Notes: generated by a model not told the origin, from the sequence alone. A stretch of 64,000 bases of DNA from Paraclostridium tenue (GCF_039521565.1 NZ_BAAACP010000004.1:108719-172718); one strand, 5' to 3'. Numbered from the stretch's first letter, positions 52,579 to 62,273 are shown. Numbers and translations are program-made.

Positions 52579-52728
52579 TTGAACAAGGATTCAAAAGAAA
52601 AAGAATATGAAAAAATAAAAAAAGATGAAGAACTAATGGATAAAGAATTATTAGGTAAGAAAATATTAGAGCAAAATCATAAAGATTTTGAATTAGAAGA
52701 ACAATTAGATGCATTAAAAAATTTATAA
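52579..52728 (+). CDS. Small charged protein of unknown function
   Basis: A 49-residue, almost wholly charged helical protein (NKDSKEKEYEKIKKDEELM ... QLDALKNL). TTG 52579 lies 9 bases after TTGGAG; the ATG at 52570 is too close to that site. A terminator follows 13 bases later. Coding is supported by the start context and the terminator, but the sequence is too simple to assign. Confidence 0.55.
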   Translation: MNKDSKEKEYEKIKKDEELMDKELLGKKILEQNHKDFELEEQLDALKNL

Positions 52729-52741
52729 ATTAAAAATATAA

Positions 52742-52786
52742 TAAAAAGCATAGACTAAATTTTAAAATATAGTCTATGCTTTTTTA
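52742..52786 (+). terminator. Intrinsic terminator
   Basis: AAAAAGCATAGACTA/TAGTCTATGCTTTTT with AT-rich loop. Confidence 0.9.
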
Positions 52787-52909
52787 TTTAATTAAAAAAT
52801 ATTTAAAACATAAAATTTCACAAAAACTGAAGGAAAAAAAACTATTGTGTAGAATTATATATTAATTAGGGGATTAGGTTAATTTAATATACATTAGGGG
52901 TGGAGTTTT

Positions 52910-54892
52910 TTGACAATAGAGGTTTCAAAAAGTAAAAATAAATATATATTAATATTAATATTAATTTGTATTTTTACATGTAAGTTAGTTAATAAAGTAC
53001 ATGCAAATAGCACTAAAGATAAAGGATTTAATGTATTAGTTTTAAACTCATATCATCAGGGGCATATATGGGAATCAAGTATATTTAATGGTTTATTATC
53101 ATATATAGAAAAAAATAATGAAGAAGATATTAATTTTAACGTTGAGTATTTAGACTTTAGAAATAATTATGATAATAAGTATGTAAAATCATTAAAAAGT
53201 ATGTTAAATGAAAAATATACAAAGGGAAGTATTGATGCTATATATACAGTAGATGATGAAGCTTATGATGTTTTTAGTTCAGAAGTATTAAATAAAAACA
53301 GTAATTTTTATAAGCTACCAATTATATTTAGTGGAGTAGACAATAAAGCTACTGGAATGAAAGAAGAAAAGTCCTATATGGCGGGTATTTATCATGGAGA
53401 TGATAGTTTAAATTTAATGAATTTGATTTATGACTTAAACCCTAAAATGAAAAATATAAATTTAATAATTGAAGATTCTAAGTATGGAAATTCAGTAAAA
53501 TATGAAATAGACAGATTAGTAAAGACTTATTTAAAAGAAAAAGTAAATATACGTTATATAAAAGGCAATTATATAGAGGATATAACTAGTCAATTAAAAA
53601 AGATAAAAAACTCAGATAATACAGTAAATATTATAGCAGGTGAATTTCAAAGTATAAGTTCAAAAACATACAAAAGTCCTAAATATACAGTAGATGAAAT
53701 AAAAAAATATAGTAATGCACCTATATATTCTAATGACCAAACTTATATGAACGCAGGTATAGTTGGAGGGCATATTGATATAGGAAAAGAACTTGGTGAA
53801 ATAGCTTGTGAGATGTTGGTTAAATTAAGAAAAGGAGTTAGTATAGAAGACATTAAAAACACTACAGAGCCAATTGCAAAAGCTTATGTTGATTATAAAA
53901 GTATATATAAATATAATATAAATCCTTTTTTTGTAGATAAAGATGTTAATGTAATGAATAAAGAAATTTTTGAGTTTCTAATTCCTATATGGATGAAATG
54001 GTTAATATTAATAATGGTGATAGTAATTATAATCGTAATTTTAGTAATAATTAAAATTGCAACTAAGCGTAGAAAAATAAAAGAAAAAGAATTAGAAGAA
54101 AAACAAAAAGCTTTAGAAAGAGAAAAGTTAAAATCTGATTTTATAGTTAATTTAAGTCATGAATTAAGAACGCCTATAAATATAATACTAGGGACCACTA
54201 GAGTTTTAGAATGTAGTGCTAATAAAAAAATAAATAGTGATTACCTTTTAGAAAAAATAGAAAATATTAATAAAAATTCATATAGATTGTTAAAGATATC
54301 AAACAATATAATTGATATAACTAAAGCTGAATCAGGTATGTTTAAGTTAAAATTAGAAAGGTGTAATATAGTAAGTGTTGTAGAAAATATATTTGAATCA
54401 AGTCTTTGTTTTGCTAAAAGAAAAAATATCAAAATGATATTTGATACAAAAGAAGAGGAAATAAACACAGCTATAGATGTGTTTCAAATTCAAAGAGTTA
54501 TATTAAATTTAATATCAAATGCCATTAAATTTACACATGAAAATGGGAATATAAATTTATCTATTTGGACAGAGTTTGAAAATCTAATTATAGAAGTAGA
54601 AGATGATGGTGTAGGAATACCAAATGATAAATTGAATTATATCTTTTATAGATTTTATCAAGTAGAAAATTTATATACAAGAAAAAATGAAGGTAGTGGA
54701 ATAGGACTTTGCATAGTAAAAGAGATTGTAGAAATTCATGGGGGTAAAATTGAGATAGAAAGTGAAGTAAATAAAGGCTCTAAATTTAGAGTATACCTAC
54801 CTATAAATTTAGAAAAAGATATTCCTGATTATGAAAGTTTAAGTATTATAGATAATACTCAAACTGTAAATTTAGAAATGTCAGATATTTAA
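52910..54892 (+). CDS. Sensor histidine kinase with extracellular binding-protein domain (second)
   Basis: A 660-residue paralogue of the kinase at 43472: signal/anchor (about 10-30), extracellular ABC-substrate-binding-like sensor (VLVLNSYHQGHIWESSIFNGLL, GGHIDIGKELGEIACEMLV), membrane helix (about 361-385), coiled coil (KEKELEEKQKALEREK), dimerisation domain with His417 in NLSHELRTPINI, ATPase domain (LISNAIKFTHENGN, DDGVGIPNDKLNYIFYRF, GSGIGLCIVKEI). No response regulator lies nearby. The start is TTG 52910, after GGGGTGGAG. It ends NLEMSDI, close to the ALEFSDIEF end of the first kinase, suggesting a conserved C-terminal docking tail. Confidence 0.9.
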   Translation: MTIEVSKSKNKYILILILICIFTCKLVNKVHANSTKDKGFNVLVLNSYHQGHIWESSIFNGLLSYIEKNNEEDINFNVEYLDFRNNYDNKYVKSLKSMLNEKYTKGSIDAIYTVDDEAYDVFSSEVLNKNSNFYKLPIIFSGVDNKATGMKEEKSYMAGIYHGDDSLNLMNLIYDLNPKMKNINLIIEDSKYGNSVKYEIDRLVKTYLKEKVNIRYIKGNYIEDITSQLKKIKNSDNTVNIIAGEFQSISSKTYKSPKYTVDEIKKYSNAPIYSNDQTYMNAGIVGGHIDIGKELGEIACEMLVKLRKGVSIEDIKNTTEPIAKAYVDYKSIYKYNINPFFVDKDVNVMNKEIFEFLIPIWMKWLILIMVIVIIIVILVIIKIATKRRKIKEKELEEKQKALEREKLKSDFIVNLSHELRTPINIILGTTRVLECSANKKINSDYLLEKIENINKNSYRLLKISNNIIDITKAESGMFKLKLERCNIVSVVENIFESSLCFAKRKNIKMIFDTKEEEINTAIDVFQIQRVILNLISNAIKFTHENGNINLSIWTEFENLIIEVEDDGVGIPNDKLNYIFYRFYQVENLYTRKNEGSGIGLCIVKEIVEIHGGKIEIESEVNKGSKFRVYLPINLEKDIPDYESLSIIDNTQTVNLEMSDI

Positions 54893-54902
54893 ATATAGAA
54901 AA

Positions 54903-54944
54903 TAAAAGGTCTATTAAACTAAAATTTAATAGACCTTTTATATA
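54903..54944. terminator. Bidirectional intrinsic terminator
   Basis: TAAAAGGTCTATTAAA/TTTAATAGACCTTTTA, between the kinase and the leftward membrane gene. Confidence 0.88.
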
Positions 54945-55061
54945 TAAATTTTAATTCATACAATCCAAGGTATTACATTTTATTAAATGATTTGTAATTA
55001 AAATTTTATTTCTATTTTATAATAGCATTTTTGGTAATGTAACTTAAAGGTTTAAGTTAAT

Positions 55062-55475
55062 CTAGATTTTTCTTTTGTAATAGTTATTAAATATTATAAA
55101 TAATATAGTTTGTAGTATTAGTACAGCAAATAAAGTATCACCTATTATTGGACTTAAGTTTGAATTTAACTCCATAAATGAACATATTATTAAAATAATA
55201 ATTAATATAAATTGCATAGTTACAATAGTTTTGGATGATGATTTATCTTTTATTACTACATTTCTTTCATCATTTAAATCTATTTCTTTAGTCTTTTTGT
55301 AAATTGGGTCTAAATCTATAAATTTATTTACTAAAAGTTTAATTGATAAAATTATAAGTAATATAATAGATATAGTTAAAGATAATTTACTAAAAATTTC
55401 ATTGTTAATTAAAAAGTTGCCAATAAACATAACTATTCCGCATATTAAAATCGAGAAATTTACCCCTTTTTTCAT
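55062..55475 (-). CDS. Four-helix membrane protein, partner of the XRE regulator
   Basis: A 137-residue protein with two helix pairs (about 8-24, 31-49 and 85-103, 112-131) joined by a charged loop containing KEIDLNDERNVVIKDKSSSK, a pattern of DUF2178-like membrane proteins paired with small HTH regulators. Function unknown. ATG 55475 follows GAGGGGGAG and lies 5 bases after the regulator gene, so the two form one operon. Confidence 0.78.
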   Translation of the reverse strand: MKKGVNFSILICGIVMFIGNFLINNEIFSKLSLTISIILLIILSIKLLVNKFIDLDPIYKKTKEIDLNDERNVVIKDKSSSKTIVTMQFILIIILIICSFMELNSNLSPIIGDTLFAVLILQTILFIIFNNYYKRKI

Positions 55476-55480
55476 AAATC

Positions 55481-55678
55481 TTACTCCCCCTCGTAAATAA
55501 ATATATCTTCTATAAGCATTTTAAATAATTTAGAAATTTTAAATGCAAGCAATATTGATGGATTATATTTTCCTTTTTCTAAAGAATTTATAGTTTGCCT
55601 AGAGACTTCTAACTTTGTAGCTAATTCTTCTTGAGTTAATCCATGTTGTTTTCTTATTTCTTCAAGCTTATTTTTCAA
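55481..55678 (-). CDS. XRE-family transcriptional regulator
   Basis: The 65-residue protein is a bare helix-turn-helix: NKLEEIRKQHGLTQEELATKLEVSRQTINSLEKGKYNPSILLAFKISKLF. It belongs to the short YozG/Cro-like repressors. The start is TTG 55678 after GAGGTGAT. Two similar palindromic sites flank its promoter (55695-55754), so it very likely represses itself and the membrane gene that follows. Confidence 0.92.
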   Translation of the reverse strand: MKNKLEEIRKQHGLTQEELATKLEVSRQTINSLEKGKYNPSILLAFKISKLFKMLIEDIFIYEGE

Positions 55679-55694
55679 AATATCACCTCGGTTT

Positions 55695-55754
55695 GTAAAA
55701 CTAACTTTACATAGATTGTAATAGCATAATTATTTATTGTCAAGTTAACTTTAC
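55695..55754 (-). promoter_or_regulatory. XRE operon promoter flanked by two operators
   Basis: Minus strand TTGACA (55743-55738), 17-base spacer, TACAAT (55720-55715). The plus strand shows GTCAAGTTAACTTTAC at 55739-55754 over the -35 box and GTAAAACTAACTTTAC at 55695-55710 just behind the -10, both imperfect palindromes sharing TAACTTTACATAG, the operator centres 44 bases apart. Confidence 0.75.
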
Positions 55755-55765
55755 ATAGGTTTAAA

Positions 55766-55800
55766 TATAAAAAGACAGGTGCAATACCTGTCTTAAAAAA
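55766..55800 (-). terminator. Intrinsic terminator of the TetR-MMPL operon
   Basis: Minus strand AAGACAGGT, loop ATTGC, ACCTGTCTT followed by TTTATATTT, right behind the stop codon of the secreted protein gene. Confidence 0.85.
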
Positions 55801-57669
55801 TTAATCATTTATTTTCATTATAAACTTAACACTACCATTCATATCTTTGCTTAACCCAGAGAAGTTATTATATTCTTTTGATAATTTCATAATTTCATCT
55901 TTTACATCTAGTAATCCTTGGATATCAGATAATTTTGTATTTCCTTCTTTATAAAGTTTATCTAAACCTTCTTTTTTAAATTTGTTAACTCCAGTGTATA
56001 AATCATTTGAGCCTTTTGCTAAATCTTTAGTTCCCTTAAGTAATTTGCTTGAATTATCATTTAAAATTTTAGTACTATCAGCTAAAGTTTTTGAGCCTCT
56101 TGCTAATTGATTTGAACCTTTGGTTAATTCATCAGTTCCAGCTACAAGTTGTTTGCTTCCATTTTCTAATTGGCTAGTTGCATCTGATAGTTTTTTAAGA
56201 CTTCCACTAAGTGTAGAACCTGCATTTACTAATGATTTAAAATTAGAATTAAAATCAGATGAGCCATGTTTTAAGTTTGAAAGTCCTGAACTTAAATTAT
56301 TAGCACCTCCAACTACATTGTTAATTCCTGCTTTTAAATTATTTAAACCATCTCTTTGACCTTGAGAAACTTGACTTAAAGAATTTGACATTGATCTTAA
56401 TTGGTCAGCAAATTCTGGGTTTATTTCACTTAAAGCATTTGCTATATTATTTAAACCTCCTGATATTTGGTCTATATTATTAGTTGAAGTTATTAAAGAA
56501 TCAACACCAGAACTACCATTACTTAGACTTTCTTTAAGGGCATTAGCACCATCACTAGCATTTGTAATACCTGAGTTAATATTAGAATAAGCTTCAAAAA
56601 GTTTATTTGCATTTTCTACAAAAGCATCAACACCATTTGAAACTTTTTCTTGAGAAGCATTTAATTGATTAAGACCGTTATTAATACTTTTTGCTCCTTT
56701 ATTTAAAGTTGGAGTAGAATCATTTAATTTATTTATGCCACTATTTAAATCATTAGAGCCTTTGTCTAAAGCCTTAACACCTTGGTCAAATTTAGCAAAG
56801 TTAGAATTTAACTCATTATTTCCATCCAATAATTTTTTAGAGCCAGCCAAAAGATCATCTCCACCTTTTGATAGGTCATTTAAAGCTTTTGATAAATCAT
56901 TTAATGTTGAATTTTCATTTATATTTTTAAGGTCTGGAAGTTTTGGAGAAGCAAGAATCATTATATTTGGCATTTCAAATTTTTTGGTATCTCCTTGGAT
57001 AATCAAAGTATCTTCTAATTCTAAATAGTTTTTGATATCTTTACTTAAATCCAGAGATTCTTTTAAACCAGGCAAAGATGCAAAAGTTACACTACAATTT
57101 TTACCATCATCAACAATTTCGCCGCTATTTATTTTTACATTTTTAAAATTATCTCTTTGAAGCAATACTTCTGTAGCTGTTAAAAATGGAACATATAATT
57201 CTTTATTTTTACCATCTATATTTTTAATTCTTTTTTCATTGTTCTTTAGTTGAATAGTTATTTTAAACTTTCCAGATTTACCTTTAATATCTTTAGGGTT
57301 AACTTTTTTGCCATTTAATTCATAGTTTATATCAACATCAATAGGTAGTTTTTTATTACTATCACCTTTGTAATATAAGTCTTCTTTATTTATATTCCAG
57401 TTTAAATTTTCTTTATCTATAGTAGGTTTTTCATCACCTTTAACATTAGTTATATTTTTTAGGTTGCTTAAGTCAGTAAATTTGCCGAGCTTTTTATCTG
57501 AATTTATCCAAGTAGATACTATTGTTTTTTCAACATTTCCATTATCTTTTAATATTGAGTATACAGTCTCTTCTTTTTTTGTATCAGCAAAACAAATACC
57601 AGTATTAAAAAATATCATTAGTGAAGTTAAAGTAGCCACCGATTTTTTAGGTAAGTTAAGTTTTCTCAT
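55801..57669 (-). CDS. Secreted heptad-repeat protein, YhgE/Pip-like, partner of MMPL
   Basis: A 622-residue exported protein: signal peptide (about 1-28, ending CFA), an N-terminal domain beginning EETVYSILKDNGNVEKTIVS (30-260), then a long region (about 265-560) of heptads of the kind L-x-x-G-x-x-x-L (DLLAGSKKLLDGNNELNS, LNSGINKLNDSTPTLNKG, ELTKGSNQLARGSKTLAD), as in YhgE/Pip and related MMPL-linked proteins. Unlike YhgE it lacks C-terminal membrane helices and ends KFIMKIND. It starts one base from the MMPL stop, so the two are translationally coupled and probably form one envelope complex. Confidence 0.85.
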   Translation of the reverse strand: MRKLNLPKKSVATLTSLMIFFNTGICFADTKKEETVYSILKDNGNVEKTIVSTWINSDKKLGKFTDLSNLKNITNVKGDEKPTIDKENLNWNINKEDLYYKGDSNKKLPIDVDINYELNGKKVNPKDIKGKSGKFKITIQLKNNEKRIKNIDGKNKELYVPFLTATEVLLQRDNFKNVKINSGEIVDDGKNCSVTFASLPGLKESLDLSKDIKNYLELEDTLIIQGDTKKFEMPNIMILASPKLPDLKNINENSTLNDLSKALNDLSKGGDDLLAGSKKLLDGNNELNSNFAKFDQGVKALDKGSNDLNSGINKLNDSTPTLNKGAKSINNGLNQLNASQEKVSNGVDAFVENANKLFEAYSNINSGITNASDGANALKESLSNGSSGVDSLITSTNNIDQISGGLNNIANALSEINPEFADQLRSMSNSLSQVSQGQRDGLNNLKAGINNVVGGANNLSSGLSNLKHGSSDFNSNFKSLVNAGSTLSGSLKKLSDATSQLENGSKQLVAGTDELTKGSNQLARGSKTLADSTKILNDNSSKLLKGTKDLAKGSNDLYTGVNKFKKEGLDKLYKEGNTKLSDIQGLLDVKDEIMKLSKEYNNFSGLSKDMNGSVKFIMKIND

Positions 57670-59763
57670 TTATATTTCCCCCTTATTTAAATCTATAGAT
57701 TTTGAAACCACGAAATTTTTGCTAGTTTTTATAATAAAATTGTTACAAACTAATAAAATTGCAGGAAGCATAAAAATGATTATAAACATGCTAATTATAG
57801 CGCCTCTTGCCATAAGGTCACATAATGCACTTATCATTTCTAATTTAGATATAAGTCCAACGCCTATTGTAGCAGAGAAAAAGGATAATGCACTTGTAAT
57901 TATAGATCTTGCACTACTTTGAATGGAAGCTTTCATAGCTTCAAACTTATTATTATTTACAGCTAATTCTTCTTTATATCTAGAGGTTAAAAGTATTGCA
58001 TAATCAACTGTTGCACCAAGTTGTATAGTTCCTATTACAATAGAAGCTATAAATGGTTCTACTGTACCAGTGTAATAAGGTATGCCCAAATTGATAAAGA
58101 TTGCTGATTCAATTGCCAAAACTAAAATTACAGGTAATGATATTGATTTAAATACTATAGCTATAATTATAAATATTGCTAGTATTGAAACTAAACTTAC
58201 GATCTTAAAATCTCTATCTGCAATTTTTATTAAGTCATCTGTTAAAGGAGCTTCTCCTCCGACAAGTCCATCTTTATCATATTTATGAACTATTTTATTT
58301 AATTTATCTATTTGAATACCTGCCTCATCAGTTGCTGCTCTATATTCTGAATTTACTAAGAGTTGTTCATATCCCCCTGATTTTACAGCTTTTAGTAAAT
58401 CTTTAGGTATTATATCCTGGACTATTGAAGGACCTATAAATTTTTCAAGTGCAACCACAGAATTTATACCATCTAAACTTTCTATTTCTTTAACCATTTG
58501 TTCAACCTTATAAGTTTTAAGAGAATCTTTAATTAAAATAATATTTGTGCTATTCATATTGTAGTCATTTTTTAACTTGTTAGTTGAAATTATAGAAGGT
58601 AAGTCATCAGGCAAAGATTCGTCTAGATTATAATATACTTTTGCATTGTTTGAACCTATTATTGAAGGTATAAATAATATTAAAAATAAAACTACTAGTA
58701 ATTTATAATGCTTTACAACTATTTGAGATGATTTTTTAAATGTAGGTAAAATTGGTTTGTGTCTGTATTTATGAATTTGCTTATCAAAGATTAATATTAA
58801 AGCAGGAAGTACTGTAACAGTACAAATGACTCCTAGTAAAACTCCTTTTGCCATAACTAATCCCATATCCATTCCAAGGGCTAAGTCCATGGAACAAAGT
58901 GCTAAAAACCCTGCTATTGTAGTTAGAGAACTTCCAAAAACTGAAGTTGTGGTATTTTGTATTGCTATTGCCATTGCATCTATATGATTATCATACTTTT
59001 CACGTTCTTCATCATACCTGTGAAGTAAGAATATTGAATAATCCATAGTAACTCCAAGTTGAAGTACTGCACTTAAAGCCTTGGTTATGTATGAAATTTC
59101 ACCAAAGATTATATTAGTTCCAAAATTGTAGATTATAGCAAAACCTATACTTATCAAAAATATAAATGGTGTAACGAAGGAGTCCATTGTAAAAGTTAAA
59201 ACTATTAAAGTTAGTATAACTGCAACAATTACATATAGTGGAGTTTCTTTATCTGAAATGTCTTTGGTATCTTTTATTATGCTTGCCATACCACTTAGAA
59301 ATACTTGTTTACCTGTTATGCTTCTAATTTTCTCAACAGCATTTAAAGTTTTAAGTGCCGCTGAACCTTCTTCTAATTTTATAACCATCAAAGTTGAATT
59401 TTCTGTGTATAAGAGGTCTTTTATATCTTTAGGTAACATTTCTTTTGGAACTGATAAATCTAAAAAATCATCAATCCATAAAACGTCATTTACACCTTCA
59501 ACTGTGGTTAATTTTTCTTTAAGCTTTGATACATCTTTATCTTTCATGTTTTCAATTATTAACATAGCAAGTGAACCACAATCAAAATTATCTTTTAAAA
59601 TTTCTTCTGCTTGTGTTGTCGATAGGTCATTAGGCAGATAACTTAAAATATCATAATTTATATCTGTCTTTAAAAATCCAATTGCTGATGGGATTAGTAA
59701 TAATATAGCTATTACTAATATTAACTTACTTTTTCTAGCTATTTGCTTTGATAATCCCCTCAT
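57670..59763 (-). CDS. MMPL/RND-superfamily transporter
   Basis: The 697-residue protein has the doubled six-helix arrangement with two extracellular domains: GVTMDYSIFLLHRYDEER in the first half and GATVDYAILLTSRYKEEL in the second, each being the MMPL helix-4 motif with the proton-relay Asp. It exports lipids or other hydrophobic molecules, or assembles envelope material, in concert with the secreted partner downstream. ATG 59763 follows GGGGGAATAG. The TetR gene upstream is transcribed in the same direction and likely controls it. Confidence 0.92.
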   Translation of the reverse strand: MRGLSKQIARKSKLILVIAILLLIPSAIGFLKTDINYDILSYLPNDLSTTQAEEILKDNFDCGSLAMLIIENMKDKDVSKLKEKLTTVEGVNDVLWIDDFLDLSVPKEMLPKDIKDLLYTENSTLMVIKLEEGSAALKTLNAVEKIRSITGKQVFLSGMASIIKDTKDISDKETPLYVIVAVILTLIVLTFTMDSFVTPFIFLISIGFAIIYNFGTNIIFGEISYITKALSAVLQLGVTMDYSIFLLHRYDEEREKYDNHIDAMAIAIQNTTTSVFGSSLTTIAGFLALCSMDLALGMDMGLVMAKGVLLGVICTVTVLPALILIFDKQIHKYRHKPILPTFKKSSQIVVKHYKLLVVLFLILFIPSIIGSNNAKVYYNLDESLPDDLPSIISTNKLKNDYNMNSTNIILIKDSLKTYKVEQMVKEIESLDGINSVVALEKFIGPSIVQDIIPKDLLKAVKSGGYEQLLVNSEYRAATDEAGIQIDKLNKIVHKYDKDGLVGGEAPLTDDLIKIADRDFKIVSLVSILAIFIIIAIVFKSISLPVILVLAIESAIFINLGIPYYTGTVEPFIASIVIGTIQLGATVDYAILLTSRYKEELAVNNNKFEAMKASIQSSARSIITSALSFFSATIGVGLISKLEMISALCDLMARGAIISMFIIIFMLPAILLVCNNFIIKTSKNFVVSKSIDLNKGEI

Positions 59764-59833
59764 AGACTATTCCCCCTTAAAATATTAGGCATGCCCAAAT
59801 TGTTATACAGATAGATTGTAGGATTAGTACAAC

Positions 59834-60496
59834 CTATATGTCAACTATATTTATACTTTTTATTATGTCATAAATCTTTATATTTTTTGTTTCTTCTTTT
59901 GTTTTTAAAATTATTTCATTTACTTTTTCATGGTTTATATTTAGTAATAATAATCTTGTTTTTATAGTACTTTCAATTATTTCATCAAGATTTAAGTCTA
60001 TGTCTTTTTTATAAAATCTACGTAAGAGAGTATCTTCACCGGCAGAGCCTATTATAAGACTTAAGTTTATATCTTGTTTTTTAAAGTCATAATCTAGTTT
60101 TTCTAAGTTAGAATTTAATATATCTGATAAAGTCTTTAGGTATTCTTTTCTAATTGAGTAAATCTCTGAGGCTTCTATATACATTCTAAAAAAAGCATCA
60201 TTTGTTGCAATTACTTTTATGTATATATATTGAGTTATTGCATAACTAAGTAGTGGGTCAATAGATTTATTAGGGTGGCTAATTATATAAGAATATATTT
60301 TTTCTATTAAATTTTTATACAAATACAAAACTATTTCTTCTTTTTTCTTAAAATAATAATAAAGATGACCACGCCCTAAATTACAAGCATCAGCAATTTG
60401 TCGTATAGTAGTTTTTGTATATCCTTGTTTTATAAAAAGCTCAGAGGCTTTTTGTATTATTAAATTTTTTATATTATCTTTGTTATCAAATTCCAT
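59834..60496 (-). CDS. TetR-family regulator
   Basis: The 220-residue protein has the N-terminal HTH (IIQKASELFIKQGYTKTTIRQIADACNLGRGHLYYYFKKKEEI, about 13-55) and a helical ligand domain (SHPNKSIDPLLSYAI, RMYIEASEIY). It lies 70 bases ahead of the MMPL gene on the same strand and most likely represses that operon until a membrane-active compound binds. ATG 60496 follows GGAGGG. Confidence 0.9.
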   Translation of the reverse strand: MEFDNKDNIKNLIIQKASELFIKQGYTKTTIRQIADACNLGRGHLYYYFKKKEEIVLYLYKNLIEKIYSYIISHPNKSIDPLLSYAITQYIYIKVIATNDAFFRMYIEASEIYSIRKEYLKTLSDILNSNLEKLDYDFKKQDINLSLIIGSAGEDTLLRRFYKKDIDLNLDEIIESTIKTRLLLLNINHEKVNEIILKTKEETKNIKIYDIIKSINIVDI

Positions 60497-60708
60497 TTTA
60501 TCCCTCCTATATTATTATTTTATCAATGTTTTATGAAATTTGTTATATTAATGGCAATGCATTTAGAAATTATATTTTAGATTTAGACATTATTAAGAAT
60601 ATAGACATAATTTTATAACTAATATATACTAATGAATGCATTGGAAAAAATATACATAAGTATAATGATTTAACTAAAAGAGTTTACTAAAAAATGAGGT
60701 AGATAAAT

Positions 60709-61548
60709 ATGAAATATTTAGATAGTTGTAAAGATGTATATAAAAGTTTAAGAGCTGATTGTGAAAACTGTTTTGGACTTTGTTGTGTTTCACTATATTT
60801 TTCAAAATCAGAAGGGTTTCCAAATGATAAAGTTGCTGGTATTCCTTGCATAAACTTACAATCTGATTTTAGATGTTCTATACATAAAAATCTTAGAAAA
60901 AAAGGTCTTAAAGGGTGTAGTGCATATGATTGTTTTGGAGCAGGTCAAAAAGTAGCTCAAATTACATTTAATGGACGTGATTGGAGAAAAGAAACAAAAT
61001 CTAAAAATCAAATGTTTGATGCTTTTCTAATTATGAGACAACTCCATGAAATGCTTTGGTATTTAAATCAAGCAATTTCACTTAAAGAAAATACTTCTAT
61101 ACATGATAAAATTAGACTTATGATAAAAGAAACAGAAAGAATTACTTATTTAGATTGCAAATCTCTTATAGAATTAGATGTAATGTCACATCAAGATAAA
61201 GTTAATATATTGCTTTCTGAAACTAGTGAAATGGTTAGAAATAAAGCTTGTTGTAAACAAAATAAAAGTAAAAATATACCTAAAGGATTAGATTGTATCG
61301 GTTTAGATCTTAGAAAATTTAATTTAAAAGGTGCTAATTTAAGAGGGGCATTTCTTATTGCCACAAATCTTAGAGATGTTGATTTAAGTAAGGCAGATTT
61401 AATTGGTGCAGATATGAGAGACGCAGATATAAGAGGTGCAAACTTAGCTGATTGTATTTTTATCACTCAATCGCAAATTAATACAGCAAAAGGTGATTTT
61501 AATACAAAGTTACCTAAAATACTAAAAAAACCACCATATTGGGAGTGA
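60709..61548 (+). CDS. Pentapeptide-repeat protein with Cys-rich N-terminus
   Basis: A 279-residue protein with an N-terminal Cys-rich part (RADCENCFGLCCVSLYF, GIPCINL, RCSIHKNL, GCSAYDCFGAG) that may bind a metal, a helical middle, and about seven pentapeptide repeats of A(D/N)LXX type (about 200-255: LKGANLRGAF, ATNLRDVDLSKADLIGADMRD). The function of such combined proteins is not known to me. ATG 60709 follows GAGGT. The sortase gene starts 8 bases later, so the two are likely cotranscribed. Confidence 0.85.
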   Translation: MKYLDSCKDVYKSLRADCENCFGLCCVSLYFSKSEGFPNDKVAGIPCINLQSDFRCSIHKNLRKKGLKGCSAYDCFGAGQKVAQITFNGRDWRKETKSKNQMFDAFLIMRQLHEMLWYLNQAISLKENTSIHDKIRLMIKETERITYLDCKSLIELDVMSHQDKVNILLSETSEMVRNKACCKQNKSKNIPKGLDCIGLDLRKFNLKGANLRGAFLIATNLRDVDLSKADLIGADMRDADIRGANLADCIFITQSQINTAKGDFNTKLPKILKKPPYWE

Positions 61549-61556
61549 TTCAATTA

Positions 61557-62273
61557 ATGAAGAAAAATAAAATTAGGACTTTAGTAAATATATTTTTAGT
61601 AATAATATTTTTATTTAGTTCATATAAGATTGTTCAAAAAATAATAAGCTATAAAAAAGCAGATAATATATATAAAGAGATTCAAGAAATAAAAGATAAA
61701 AACATAGAAAAAAATAATGAAACTTTAGATTTATATTATATAAATAAAGATTATAGAGGATGGTTAACTATTAATAATACAAATATAAACTATCCAATTC
61801 TCCAAGGAAAAGATAATAATTATTATCTTGATAAGGATATAAATAAAAATTATTTAGTATCAGGATCTATTTTTTTAGATTTTAGAAATAATAAATTCAA
61901 TGATGAAAATACTATTTTATATGGTCATTCTATGAAGAATGATACTATGTTTGCTCAGTTGGATAAATTTAACGAAAAAGAATTTTTTAATGAAAATAAT
62001 AAAATAACTATTTTAACTCCAAAAGGTAAGAAACTGACTTATGAGGTATTTTCCGCATATACAACGGATTTAAAAGATAATTATAATGAGACTAATTTTA
62101 AAACAGAAAATGAATATAGAAACTTTTTAAATAAAATAGAAAATAAATCTATTGTGAAATCTAAACTAAAAGTAACTCCAAAAGATAAAATTTTGACTTT
62201 ATCTACTTGTAGTTATGAATATGAAGGTGCTCGTATGGTTGTACATGCAAAGCTTATGGAGATATCACAATAG
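61557..62273 (+). CDS. srtB: Class B sortase
   Basis: The 238-residue membrane-anchored transpeptidase has an N-terminal helix (about 8-28), the catalytic His in ILYGHSMKNDTMF and the catalytic Cys/Arg in LTLSTCSYEYEGARMVVHAKL, with NYPILQGKDNNYYL and the sortase B-type helix KTENEYRNFLNKIE. It attaches surface proteins to the cell wall. The LRR surface protein gene that follows could be a substrate, but its C-terminus is outside the window. ATG 61557 lies 8 bases after GGGAGTGAT. Confidence 0.93.
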   Translation: MKKNKIRTLVNIFLVIIFLFSSYKIVQKIISYKKADNIYKEIQEIKDKNIEKNNETLDLYYINKDYRGWLTINNTNINYPILQGKDNNYYLDKDINKNYLVSGSIFLDFRNNKFNDENTILYGHSMKNDTMFAQLDKFNEKEFFNENNKITILTPKGKKLTYEVFSAYTTDLKDNYNETNFKTENEYRNFLNKIENKSIVKSKLKVTPKDKILTLSTCSYEYEGARMVVHAKLMEISQ

